Below, in pieces: positions 1-5,461 of a stretch of 6,379 bases of DNA (positions within the stretch are counted from its first letter, which is position 1; every line of letters begins with the position of its first letter). The translations under genes were made by a program, and so were the position numbers. This DNA is from an uncultured Paenibacillaceae bacterium (GTDB lineage Bacteria > Bacillota > Bacilli > Aneurinibacillales > Aneurinibacillaceae): contig CALNBV010000133.1 of assembly GCA_937874515.1 (NCBI GenBank), positions 1 to 6,379 of the forward strand, written 5' to 3'. The notes under the pieces were generated by a model. The model saw nothing but the letters and a program-made list of their open reading frames with translations. It made no database searches and was not told the origin of the DNA.

Positions 1-959
1 TTCCCAATTTAATTAAACAAAAACGTCCTGAAGGGGAGAAGGCCCAGTTTGCACAACGATGCAGGCAGAAGTTGTTTGCCGCCCGGGAGCAAAGGGTTCA
101 CCCCCATAAAGATGATAAAATTTTGACAGCATGGAACGGGTTAATGATTGCTGCTTTGGGAAAAGGGGCAGTGGTGTTACAAGACCAATCCCTGGCTGAA
201 GCCGCCAGCAAGGCTCTATCCTTTATCAGAAAGAAATTAATTACCCCTGAAGGGCGGTTAATGGCCCGGTATCGGGAAGGTGAGTCTGCCTTTGCCGGGT
301 ATCTGGATGATTATGCCTTTTTAATCTGGGGTTGTATTGAATTATATCAGGCCACCTTTAATGAAGAGATCCTCGCTTTTGCGGTGGGGTTACAAGATGC
401 ACAAAATCGTTTGTTTTGGGATGAAGAAGAGGGTGGATATTTCTTCTATGGCAATGATGGAGAAGATTTAATTAGCCGACCTAAGGAATTATATGATGGT
501 GCCATGCCTTCGGGAAATTCTATTTCTGCCTTAAATTTAATCCGTTTGTTCCGTTTGACAGGACGGGACGATTTCCAGCAATTCGGGGAAAAACAATTGG
601 CATCTTTTGCCGGGGAAGTTGCCCGTTACCCTCGCGCTTTTTCTGCTTACCTACTCGCCTTGCAATGGTCTGTGGGCCCTGCCGTGGAAATCTTCTTTTC
701 TTCTACAAAGAAGGAGGAAAATGGCTTGGAAATGGTGAAAGAAATGTATAATAACTATTTTCCATGTATCATTTCAGCATTCGTAACTGGGGAGGGGATC
801 CAACAATACGAGGAACAATTTCCTCTCTGGCAGGATAAAAAAGTCATCAACGGATTGTCCACTGCTTATGTTTGCCAGGATTTAACCTGCCATAAGCCGG
901 TACACAATGGGCTGGATCTTCGCGAAATGTTCAAAAAGATTTCCTCTCCTATGGTATAA
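1..959 (+). CDS. yyaL: YyaL-type thioredoxin-domain protein, C-terminal part (5' end outside window)
   Basis: The frame is open from base 3 to the TAA at 957-959 (318 visible codons), so this is the C-terminal part of a longer gene rather than a protein starting at the TTG at 72. The segment HPHKDDKILTAWNGLMIAAL (coding from about base 99) is a hallmark of the YyaL/spermatogenesis-associated protein 20 family. Other family-like stretches follow: FAGYLDDYAFLIWG, GGYFF, the KELYDGAMPSGNS region, and the Cys-containing tail TAYVCQDLTCHKPV. Family knowledge: these proteins are about 680-690 residues, with an N-terminal thioredoxin-like DUF255 domain and a C-terminal (alpha/alpha)6 barrel resembling six-hairpin glycosidases and N-acylglucosamine 2-epimerases; only the barrel is visible here. 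The biochemical role is not established. No signal peptide or membrane segment is visible in this part, so a cytosolic location is inferred. Only 27 bases separate its stop from the next gene and no terminator lies between them. Confidence 0.9.
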   Translation, partial: PNLIKQKRPEGEKAQFAQRCRQKLFAAREQRVHPHKDDKILTAWNGLMIAALGKGAVVLQDQSLAEAASKALSFIRKKLITPEGRLMARYREGESAFAGYLDDYAFLIWGCIELYQATFNEEILAFAVGLQDAQNRLFWDEEEGGYFFYGNDGEDLISRPKELYDGAMPSGNSISALNLIRLFRLTGRDDFQQFGEKQLASFAGEVARYPRAFSAYLLALQWSVGPAVEIFFSSTKKEENGLEMVKEMYNNYFPCIISAFVTGEGIQQYEEQFPLWQDKKVINGLSTAYVCQDLTCHKPVHNGLDLREMFKKISSPMV

Positions 960-960
960 T
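952..960 (+). promoter_or_regulatory. Extended -10 promoter overlapping the yyaL stop codon, for ypuA
   Basis: TGGTATAAT is a perfect TATAAT (955-960) preceded by the TGn extension, the arrangement of an extended -10 sigma-A promoter. It is formed from the last codons and stop of yyaL (ATG GTA TAA T). A -35 is weak: TTCAAA at 930-935 is 19 bases upstream, which an extended -10 can tolerate. Transcription would start near 967, giving a short leader before ypuA. Inference from sequence only; read-through from yyaL is also possible. Confidence 0.5.
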
Positions 961-986
961 CATGTAGTAAGCAGAGTAGAGGGAGA

Positions 987-1862
987 GTGAATACGTTGCG
1001 TAAGTTGTTGTTAGTGTTTCTTCTCGTGCTTTTTTCTACAAATGTCGCTCTTGCTGATGCTACTGTAGGTGAAGTAGTCATCACTCTTGGGGCTGATTTG
1101 AAGAAAGAACAGAAAGATCAGATGCTCGGGAAGTTTAACGCACCAAACGCGAAGATTATAACGGTCACAAACGCAGAAGAACATAAATACTTGGATGGCC
1201 TTTTGAACAAAAGCATTATTGGAAACCATGCGATTTCTTGTGCCAGAATTGAAATGGCTCCAGCTGGAACAGGGGTTGTTGTAGAAACCAACAATATCTC
1301 CTGGGTTAGCAAAGCCATGTATGAAAATTCTCTGGCAACAGCAGGGGTGAAGGATGCCAAAGTTCAGGTTGATGCTCCATTTAGCGTTTCCGGTACCGCA
1401 GCTTTAACAGGTGTGATGAAGGCTTTTGAAACTGCCACAGGGGAAAAGCTAGATGAAAACCGTAAAGTAGTAGCCAATGAAGAATTGGTAACCACCGCCA
1501 AAATTGGTGATGAAATTGGCGATCAAGAGAAAGCAGCCGAATTGCTTACTCGTTTGAAAGCAGAACTTTCGAAGCATGCTGCCAATTTAACAGATAGCCA
1601 GTTACAGGATATGATTATTAATGTCTCAACGAATATGGGTTTAACCTTAGAGCAGAGCGAAATTGATGCATTGGTAAGTATATTACGGAAGATTCAAGCA
1701 TTAGATATTGACTGGAATCAGGTATTAAACCAGGTTAGTAGTTATAAAGATGAAATCCAAGATTTCTTAAATAACAACCCGGAAACTAAATCATTCCTGC
1801 AAGAATTTTTAAGCTTTTTTCAGAGTTTGTTTGAAAAAGCAATAAACTGGCTGAAATCCTAG
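987..1862 (+). CDS. ypuA: Secreted DUF1002 protein, YpuA-like
   Basis: Residues 1-23 form a signal peptide: an N-terminal Arg-Lys pair, a hydrophobic run LLLVFLLVLF, and an ALA|D signal peptidase I site after residue 23. The mature part carries DUF1002 (YpuA) features: a start of the type LGADL..EQ..ML..F (34-50), IGNHAISCARI (78-88) and the conserved SVSGTAALTG (133-142), followed by a charged, largely helical region. The C-terminus (about 268-290) is an amphipathic, Phe-rich helix. The length of 291 aa fits the family. The function is unknown; it is probably exported and either released or loosely wall-associated. The start is uncertain. GTG at 987 lies only 3 bases after GAGGG (979-983). 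An in-frame TTG at 996 has a better spaced GGGAG/GAGTGA and would give a 20-residue signal peptide beginning MRKLLL. It probably has its own promoter and may be co-transcribed with the gene 108 bases downstream. Confidence 0.88.
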   Translation: MNTLRKLLLVFLLVLFSTNVALADATVGEVVITLGADLKKEQKDQMLGKFNAPNAKIITVTNAEEHKYLDGLLNKSIIGNHAISCARIEMAPAGTGVVVETNNISWVSKAMYENSLATAGVKDAKVQVDAPFSVSGTAALTGVMKAFETATGEKLDENRKVVANEELVTTAKIGDEIGDQEKAAELLTRLKAELSKHAANLTDSQLQDMIINVSTNMGLTLEQSEIDALVSILRKIQALDIDWNQVLNQVSSYKDEIQDFLNNNPETKSFLQEFLSFFQSLFEKAINWLKS

Positions 1863-1970
1863 AGAATAGAATAATAAATGGAGAGAGAATCCGTTGGAGT
1901 ATTAAGGCCCTTCATTTTTAATCTGAAGACTCAAATAAGGTGAAGGAAAAAAACAATAGGAGAGATTTGT

Positions 1971-2558
1971 ATGGCTCAACGCGTAGCCACAGAATACAAA
2001 AAAGTTGTCCTTGAATTAAAACCGACGGAGTTGCAATCTTTCATTACCCTTTTTAGTAACCCGGAATTTAATCCGGAAGTTCGCGTTTATGAAAATGGCG
2101 AGAAGGAAATCGTTCTTCATGATAATGGAGAAGAAATTCCCTTATCCTTTAAATGGTTAGGAACCTGTTACCATTTTGAAGGGGATTATACCATTCGGAA
2201 TTTAAAATTGGCGAACCAAATGCGAGTGGCTGTGCGTAAGTTTAAAGGTACAGCAATCGCTCATCGGATTTTTCCAGACTATACGATGATTTATACCTAT
2301 AAAGACGGTAATGTCATCCGAATTATTGAAGAGAAAAAAGGGGTATTGACCCTGGTGTTCGAATATAAAGATACCGCCGGGGAGTTGCAGCGACTGTATG
2401 AATCTAGGGGAGCAGAAGATGAAATAACCTGGATTCATTTATGCATTGATCAGTTGCTTGATTTACGGAACCGGAATCATGTCATAAATATGGCAACGAA
2501 GGAAATCGACTGCCGACTTCTTGAATTAACTAAACAACTATTTGTACTTGAGGCCTAA
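1971..2558 (+). CDS. Conserved-looking soluble protein of unknown function, 195 aa
   Basis: ATG start with AGGAGAG at about 1959-1965, 5 bases upstream. I do not recognise the family. The protein has no signal peptide and no membrane segment, so it should be cytosolic. The N-terminal two thirds (about 10-135) alternate short charged and aromatic strands (for example VRVYENGEKEIVLHDNGEE and YTMIYTYKDGNVIRIIEEKK), suggesting a beta-rich domain. The last 60 residues (about 135-195) look helical, with Leu-rich spacing (IDQLLDLRNRN, CRLLELTKQL) that could support dimerisation. Cysteines at 66, 158 and 181 do not form a metal-binding motif. It lies 108 bases after ypuA with no terminator between, so the two may share a transcript; a strong terminator follows 10 bases after its stop. 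Coding quality (good RBS, full-length frame, terminator at its end) supports a real gene. Confidence 0.82.
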   Translation: MAQRVATEYKKVVLELKPTELQSFITLFSNPEFNPEVRVYENGEKEIVLHDNGEEIPLSFKWLGTCYHFEGDYTIRNLKLANQMRVAVRKFKGTAIAHRIFPDYTMIYTYKDGNVIRIIEEKKGVLTLVFEYKDTAGELQRLYESRGAEDEITWIHLCIDQLLDLRNRNHVINMATKEIDCRLLELTKQLFVLEA

Positions 2559-2567
2559 ATTCGTTTT

Positions 2568-2600
2568 GTCCATCCAATGAAAAAGGATGGACTTTTTTTT
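2568..2600 (+). terminator. Rho-independent terminator ending the yyaL-ypuA-195 aa block
   Basis: A perfect 8-bp stem, GTCCATCC (2568-2575) with GGATGGAC (2585-2592), encloses a 9-base A-rich loop and is followed directly by eight T (2593-2600). It begins 10 bases after the stop of the 195-aa gene. Confidence 0.93.
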
Positions 2601-2620
2601 GCGTAAAAGAACATTTTTTC

Positions 2621-2641
2621 ATTGTTGAATAATTTAACAAT
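2621..2641. promoter_or_regulatory. Imperfect palindrome overlapping the promoter, possible operator
   Basis: ATTGTTGAA (2621-2629) and TTTAACAAT (2633-2641) are inverted repeats matching at 8 of 9 positions around a 3-base centre. The repeat covers the -35 and most of the spacer, a typical repressor position. The outer half-sites TTGTT and AACAA resemble those of Rex redox-repressor sites. The spacing is one base longer than the usual 18-base Rex box, so a Rex assignment is only a suggestion. Confidence 0.35.
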
Positions 2642-2650
2642 AGATATGAT
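2622..2650 (+). promoter_or_regulatory. Sigma-A-like promoter of the CoA-transferase gene
   Basis: TTGTTG (2622-2627) and TATGAT (2645-2650) are separated by 17 bases. The -10 matches the consensus at 5 of 6 positions and the -35 at 3 of 6, with the strongest TTG bases kept. It sits between the upstream terminator and the RBS CGGAGG (2686-2691), leaving an untranslated leader of about 40 bases. Confidence 0.65.
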
Positions 2651-2698
2651 AAGGGTAGTGCTTTTTAGGCAAGTGGAGAACAATACGGAGGTTAAAAA

Positions 2699-3988
2699 AT
2701 GATCGATTTGCATAGCGCTAAAGTGAAAAGAATGAGCCCTGAGGGCATCCTTGATTTGATTAAAGATGGTGACGATTTAATTCTTCCTCTGGCGAATGGA
2801 GAACCCATTGCTCTCCTTGATGCCATAGAGGAACACGCTAAACGTATTCAGGGAGTTCGCATTCATCAAATGCATACTATCAAAGAACGATCTTATATTC
2901 GTGGGGAATTAGACAATCATCTTCGCCATGTTTCTTATTTTTTAAGTGGTGCAACCCGAAAGGCTTATCACGGGGGGACAGTTGAATTGGTGCCCAACCA
3001 TTTTCATCAAATGCCTCGCATTTTACGTGAGAATACCAAAACATCCATGATATTAGCCAATGCATCTCCGATGGATGAACATGGATACTTTTCCCTGGGT
3101 ACCAATGCAGATTATGTTTCTGCCTTTATCGGTAAGGTTCCTTTTTTTCTTGAGGTAAACCCATATATGCCTCGCACTTTTGGTGGAAACCAGGTTCATA
3201 TTAGCCAGATTCATGGGTATACCGAAGTAAATCGACCGATCTTTGAACTGCATCCCCCAACATTAAATGAAAAAGATAGAAAAATTGCTTCCTACATTAT
3301 GGACCACATTCCAGATGGGGCGACGTTACAAATTGGCATCGGGGGGGTTCCTAATGCGGTATTGGATGGCTTAAAAAACCATCATAATATTGGCATCCAT
3401 ACAGAAATGTTGACCGATGGACTAGTGGATTTAGTGGAACAGGGAATTATTAATGGGATCGAAAAAAGCCTCCATCCTGGAAAAGTCATTGGAACCTTTG
3501 CTCTGGGGACAAAACGTCTTTATGACTTTTTGGATGAGAACACAAGCGTTGAGCTATTGCCTGTTGATTATGTCAACGATCCGAGAATCATTGGGCAGGA
3601 AGAGAATATGATTTCCATTAATGCTACAACAGAGGTGGATTTCTATGGCCAGTGTGCATCGGAAACTATTGGTGGACGTTATTATAGTTCCAGTGGGGGC
3701 CAGGCCGATTTTGCCCAGGGAGTCCTTTATTCCAAAAATGGGAAGGGATTTATTTGCCTGTATTCAACAGCGAAGGATGATACCATTTCCCGCATCCGCC
3801 CCCAATTAGTCCCTGGTTCTGTGGTGACCACATTGAAAAATGAAGTGGATTATGTAGTCACAGAGTATGGTATTGCCCAGTTGAGAGGCAAAAGTTTAGG
3901 AAAACGGGCAACTGAATTAATCGGTATTGCCCATCCGAAATTCAGGGATGAATTAACCTTTGAAGCGAAGAAACTAGGATTACTATAA
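2699..3988 (+). CDS. Acetyl-CoA hydrolase/transferase family protein (4-hydroxybutyrate or butyrate CoA-transferase type)
   Basis: ATG start with CGGAGG 7 bases upstream; 429 aa, the normal length of the Cat2/AbfT-like branch (the succinyl-CoA:acetate Cat1 branch is about 500). Visible motifs are QIGIGGVPNAVL (211-222), the active-site stretch GIHTEMLTDG with the probable catalytic Glu236, SSGGQADFAQG (331-341) and TEYGIAQLRGKS (388-399). Family knowledge: this Glu forms a glutamyl-CoA thioester while CoA moves from an acyl-CoA to an acceptor acid such as acetate. The enzyme is cytosolic. The actual substrate cannot be read from the sequence; 4-hydroxybutyrate, butyrate, propionate or a hydrolase role remain open. 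It stands alone, with a promoter and possible operator upstream and a terminator 32 bases after its stop, so it is probably monocistronic with no pathway genes alongside. All key residues appear intact. Confidence 0.9.
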   Translation: MIDLHSAKVKRMSPEGILDLIKDGDDLILPLANGEPIALLDAIEEHAKRIQGVRIHQMHTIKERSYIRGELDNHLRHVSYFLSGATRKAYHGGTVELVPNHFHQMPRILRENTKTSMILANASPMDEHGYFSLGTNADYVSAFIGKVPFFLEVNPYMPRTFGGNQVHISQIHGYTEVNRPIFELHPPTLNEKDRKIASYIMDHIPDGATLQIGIGGVPNAVLDGLKNHHNIGIHTEMLTDGLVDLVEQGIINGIEKSLHPGKVIGTFALGTKRLYDFLDENTSVELLPVDYVNDPRIIGQEENMISINATTEVDFYGQCASETIGGRYYSSSGGQADFAQGVLYSKNGKGFICLYSTAKDDTISRIRPQLVPGSVVTTLKNEVDYVVTEYGIAQLRGKSLGKRATELIGIAHPKFRDELTFEAKKLGLL

Positions 3989-4020
3989 TATTGTTATGTT
4001 AACTTGATATAGACGGAAAA

Positions 4021-4050
4021 AAGCAGCCAATTTAGGGCTGCTTTTTTTTT
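4021..4050. terminator. Bidirectional rho-independent terminator between convergent genes
   Basis: AAGCAGCC (4021-4028) pairs with GGCTGCTT (4036-4043) around a 7-base loop. On the plus strand the stem runs into T4042-4050. On the minus strand the A-run 4017-4022 becomes a T-run, so the hairpin can also end the small convergent gene that stops at 4109. Confidence 0.9.
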
Positions 4051-4108
4051 CAGATTGAAAAAATATCACCTGATTTTCTACAGTTTATTTAGATGGTATC
4101 TTTATTCT

Positions 4109-4363
4109 CTAAAAGGAGGGTGTTTTATCTTCGACGTGAACTTTAAAAGAGCCATCAAATTCAGGGTGGAGGATGATTCGTGTTTCCTTAGAATCATTAA
4201 CCATTTTCAGAAGGACAACTAGTTCATCTTCAGTGATTATCGTGTCTTTTTGCGTTTTCAATCTCTGCAGCAACTGTTCGTAATACGCGGCATTTTCTTC
4301 TAGCTCGCATTCGCAGTGATAGGTATAGACCCCGCATTCTGAGCAAATAATCTTATTGTCCAC
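4109..4363 (-). CDS. Small Cys-rich, putative zinc-binding protein, 84 aa
   Basis: I do not recognise this protein. It begins MDNKIICSECGVYTYHCECE, with C7-x2-C10 and C17-x-C19 (plus H16) forming a likely zinc-binding knuckle. A charged helical segment with YYEQLLQRLK follows, and then a short strand-rich C-terminus (TRIILHPEF, FKVHVED). There is no signal peptide, so it should be cytosolic. The chosen start is the GTG at 4363-4361, because GAAAGGGG lies 8 bases upstream of it. The in-frame ATG at 4381 (90 aa) lacks a well-placed RBS, and its own codons 2-4 supply that Shine-Dalgarno. The gene is convergent with the CoA-transferase, divergent from the phosphatase gene, and has its own promoter. 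The promoter, RBS, Cys motif and shared terminator together argue for a real gene. The role is unknown. Confidence 0.72.
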   Translation of the reverse strand: MDNKIICSECGVYTYHCECELEENAAYYEQLLQRLKTQKDTIITEDELVVLLKMVNDSKETRIILHPEFDGSFKVHVEDKTPSF

Positions 4364-4413
4364 GTTGATAACCCCTTTCATTCCGTTTTCAGTATTTCCT
4401 GAATGTTGTCTAT

Positions 4414-4424
4414 ATTATAACACA
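4414..4424 (-). promoter_or_regulatory. Extended -10 promoter for the small Cys-rich gene
   Basis: Read on the minus strand, TGTGTTATAAT is a perfect TRTGnTATAAT extended -10 of the Gram-positive type. Transcription would begin near 4407, about 44 bases before the GTG start. A perfect TTGACA (minus strand, 4433-4428) lies only 8 bases upstream of the -10, too close to act as its -35. Confidence 0.6.
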
Positions 4425-4503
4425 GCTTGTCAACCTTTCCCCAGAAAAAGGTGAGATTTCCATGTCATTTTCTCTAAAATATGGGATTAAAGGAGGAGTT
4501 TTG

Positions 4504-5019
4504 TTGAAAAAGGCGGTTTTTTTAGATCGTGATGGGGTGATTAATGACAATTCCCGACCAGTCAATCACTATTCTCAATTTCATTTTATTGAAGGGGCTT
4601 TGGATGGAATAAAACAACTGGCAGAAAAGGGATACGAGATTTTTGTTGTGACAAACCAGGGCGGTGTGGGGTTAGGATATATGAAAAAGAAAGCATTGGA
4701 TGAAATTCATCATCATATGGTAACTATAGTAAAGGAAAATGGTGGACAAATTACAGAAGTGAAAGCATGTACCCATCGTCCGAATATGGGTTGCCATTGC
4801 CGTAAACCCGAACCTGGAATGATTCTAGATTTAGGGGAAAAACATCATATTAACTTGAAAAAGAGTTATATGATTGGGGATTTTTATACAGATATCCTTG
4901 CAGGGATGAAAGCAGGAGTGAAAACCATTTATATAGGTAAAGAAGACCTGAGGGGAAAAGCTCCCCAGCCTGATTATTTTGCCTGTTCTCTTCTTGATGC
5001 CATAAAAAGCGTGGAATAA
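4504..5019 (+). CDS. HAD-IIIA phosphatase, GmhB-like (heptose 1,7-bisphosphate 7-phosphatase family)
   Basis: Read from the TTG at 4504, the protein is 171 aa and starts MKKAVFLDRDGVIN, the usual N-terminus of this family. HAD motifs in order: nucleophile D8 and acid/base D10 (DRDG), TNQGGVG (50-56), K101 in the RKPEPGM segment, and MIGDFYTD with D126 and D130. A zinc loop C89-x-H91-x5-C97-x-C99 is typical of GmhB and of histidinol-phosphate phosphatases of this class. The expected role is Mg-dependent removal of phosphate from a sugar bisphosphate in the cytosol; the substrate is uncertain because no heptose or LPS/S-layer genes are nearby. AAGGAGG (4490-4496) sits 7 bases before the TTG. 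An in-frame ATG at 4462 also has a fair RBS (AAGGTGAG) and would add 14 residues. No terminator separates this gene from the small gene 77 bases downstream. Confidence 0.88.
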   Translation: MKKAVFLDRDGVINDNSRPVNHYSQFHFIEGALDGIKQLAEKGYEIFVVTNQGGVGLGYMKKKALDEIHHHMVTIVKENGGQITEVKACTHRPNMGCHCRKPEPGMILDLGEKHHINLKKSYMIGDFYTDILAGMKAGVKTIYIGKEDLRGKAPQPDYFACSLLDAIKSVE

Positions 5020-5020
5020 A

Positions 5021-5049
5021 TTAACGAAGTAACTGTTATCGCTTATTAT
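5021..5049 (+). promoter_or_regulatory. Possible weak promoter before the 63-aa gene
   Basis: TTAACG (5021-5026) and TATTAT (5044-5049) are 17 bases apart, matching the sigma-A consensus at 4 and 5 of 6 positions. If used, the transcript would begin near 5056, inside the first Shine-Dalgarno, and would drop the start-stop element from effective translation. This is weak evidence, and read-through from the phosphatase gene is equally likely. Confidence 0.25.
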
Positions 5050-5051
5050 AT

Positions 5052-5087
5052 AGGAGGGGGAAAAACAAATGTAGACCCCGGAGGAGG
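5052..5087 (+). promoter_or_regulatory. Tandem ribosome binding sites with an ATG-TAG start-stop element
   Basis: A first Shine-Dalgarno, AGGAGGGGG (5052-5060), is placed 8 bases before ATG 5069-5071. The very next codon is TAG (5072-5074), so a ribosome would initiate and stop at once. A second site, GGAGGAGG (5080-5087), then serves the ATG at 5097 of the 63-aa gene. The arrangement is visible directly; any regulatory use is inference. Confidence 0.5.
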
Positions 5088-5096
5088 ATGGGTTCC

Positions 5097-5288
5097 ATGA
5101 ATCAAAGTGAACAGGAACTTTATCGTCGGTATAGTTTGCTACCAACGGAGGAGTTGGAGGACATCCTATACGATATTGAAGTGTCAGCATCTTTAACCCT
5201 GGGCATGAATACCTCTATTGATCGCCTGCACAAAAGTGTATTGCGGAAACTATTACAGGAAAGAGGCGTGAAAGTAGATTTAGGCTAA
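5097..5288 (+). CDS. Small protein of unknown function, 63 aa
   Basis: I do not recognise this protein. It begins MNQSEQELYRRYSLLPTEEL and appears almost wholly helical and charged, with a first helix to about residue 29 (ELEDILYDIEV), a turn, and a second helix (IDRLHKSVLRKLLQERG, 41-57). This helical-hairpin look is common in small regulatory or protein-binding proteins, but no family is assigned. There is no signal peptide, membrane segment or cysteine. The start is placed at ATG 5097, 9 bases after GGAGGAGG; the in-frame ATG at 5088 touches that site directly and is less likely. It lies 77 bases after the phosphatase gene with no terminator between. Its stop overlaps the RBS of the 14-codon ORF downstream. 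Confidence 0.7.
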   Translation: MNQSEQELYRRYSLLPTEELEDILYDIEVSASLTLGMNTSIDRLHKSVLRKLLQERGVKVDLG

Positions 5289-5300
5289 AGGAGGCAACAG

Positions 5301-5345
5301 ATGATGACATTCTTCTATTTTTGTCCTTCAACGAAAAGTCCGTGA
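5301..5345 (+). CDS. Possible 14-residue leader-type peptide
   Basis: The reading frame ATG ATG ACA ... CCG TGA encodes MMTFFYFCPSTKSP. A strong Shine-Dalgarno, AAAGGAGG (5288-5294 region), overlaps the end of the preceding gene and lies 6 bases upstream, an ideal spacing for so short an ORF. Its stop codon falls inside a hairpin (5326-5347), and further hairpins and a T-run follow before ispG. The Phe/Tyr-rich start (FFYF) could suit an aromatic-sensitive leader peptide, but there is no homology evidence. It could instead be the remnant of a longer gene. Confidence 0.35.
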   Translation: MMTFFYFCPSTKSP

Positions 5346-5386
5346 AGATTTAACCTTGAAAAAGGTGGGATTTTCCCGGGCTTTTT
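5326..5386 (+). other. Overlapping hairpins, possible attenuator or weak terminator before ispG
   Basis: Three structures can be drawn. CTTCA-CG (5326-5333, one A bulged) pairs with CGTGAAG (5341-5347). ACCTT (5353-5357) pairs with AAGGT (5362-5366) around a GAAA tetraloop. AAAAAG (5359-5364) plus GGGA (5367-5370) pairs with TCCC (5374-5377) plus CTTTTT (5381-5386), with a 2x3 internal loop. The second and third share bases and exclude each other. The third is followed only by a short T-rich stretch, so it is a weak terminator at best. Confidence 0.4.
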
Positions 5387-5406
5387 AATTTCTCCCATTG
5401 GGGAAT

Positions 5407-5412
5407 TATGAT
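5407..5412 (+). promoter_or_regulatory. Possible -10 element of an ispG promoter
   Basis: TATGAT (5407-5412) matches TATAAT at 5 of 6 positions and lies about 50 bases before the ispG start in an AT-rich stretch. No convincing -35 is visible: TTTAAT at 5384-5389, 17 bases upstream, is poor. Read-through from the upstream genes could also supply ispG. Confidence 0.3.
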
Positions 5413-5461
5413 AAGATAAAAATTGAGAAGAAAATCTTTTCGTAATAAAGGAGAACGGGAC

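Noticed and set aside
866..1360. Three overlapping minus-strand ORFs over the yyaL end and ypuA start
   Set aside because: They lie antisense to well-supported genes, have no good RBS or recognisable protein features, and overlap each other.
1894..1922. TTGGAG, 17 bases, TTTAAT as a promoter for the 195-aa gene
   Set aside because: The -35 matches only 3 of 6 positions and the -10 lacks the key A at position 2; in AT-rich intergenic DNA this is expected by chance.
1910..1928. CTTCA/TGAAG hairpin between ypuA and the 195-aa gene
   Set aside because: A five-pair stem with no following T-run is not a terminator.
2202..2438. Minus-strand ORF of 78 aa inside the 195-aa gene
   Set aside because: It is an antisense shadow of a better supported gene, with low-complexity Phe-rich content.
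2880..3253. Two minus-strand ORFs inside the CoA-transferase gene
   Set aside because: They are antisense to an intact, motif-rich enzyme gene and have no independent signals.
3621..3809. Plus-strand 62-aa ORF in another frame of the CoA-transferase gene
   Set aside because: It is an out-of-frame shadow over conserved enzyme motifs and lacks an RBS.
4831..5190. Minus-strand ORF of 119 aa over the phosphatase end and the 63-aa gene
   Set aside because: It is antisense to a conserved gene, and its translation is Phe/Pro/Ser-rich with no family features.
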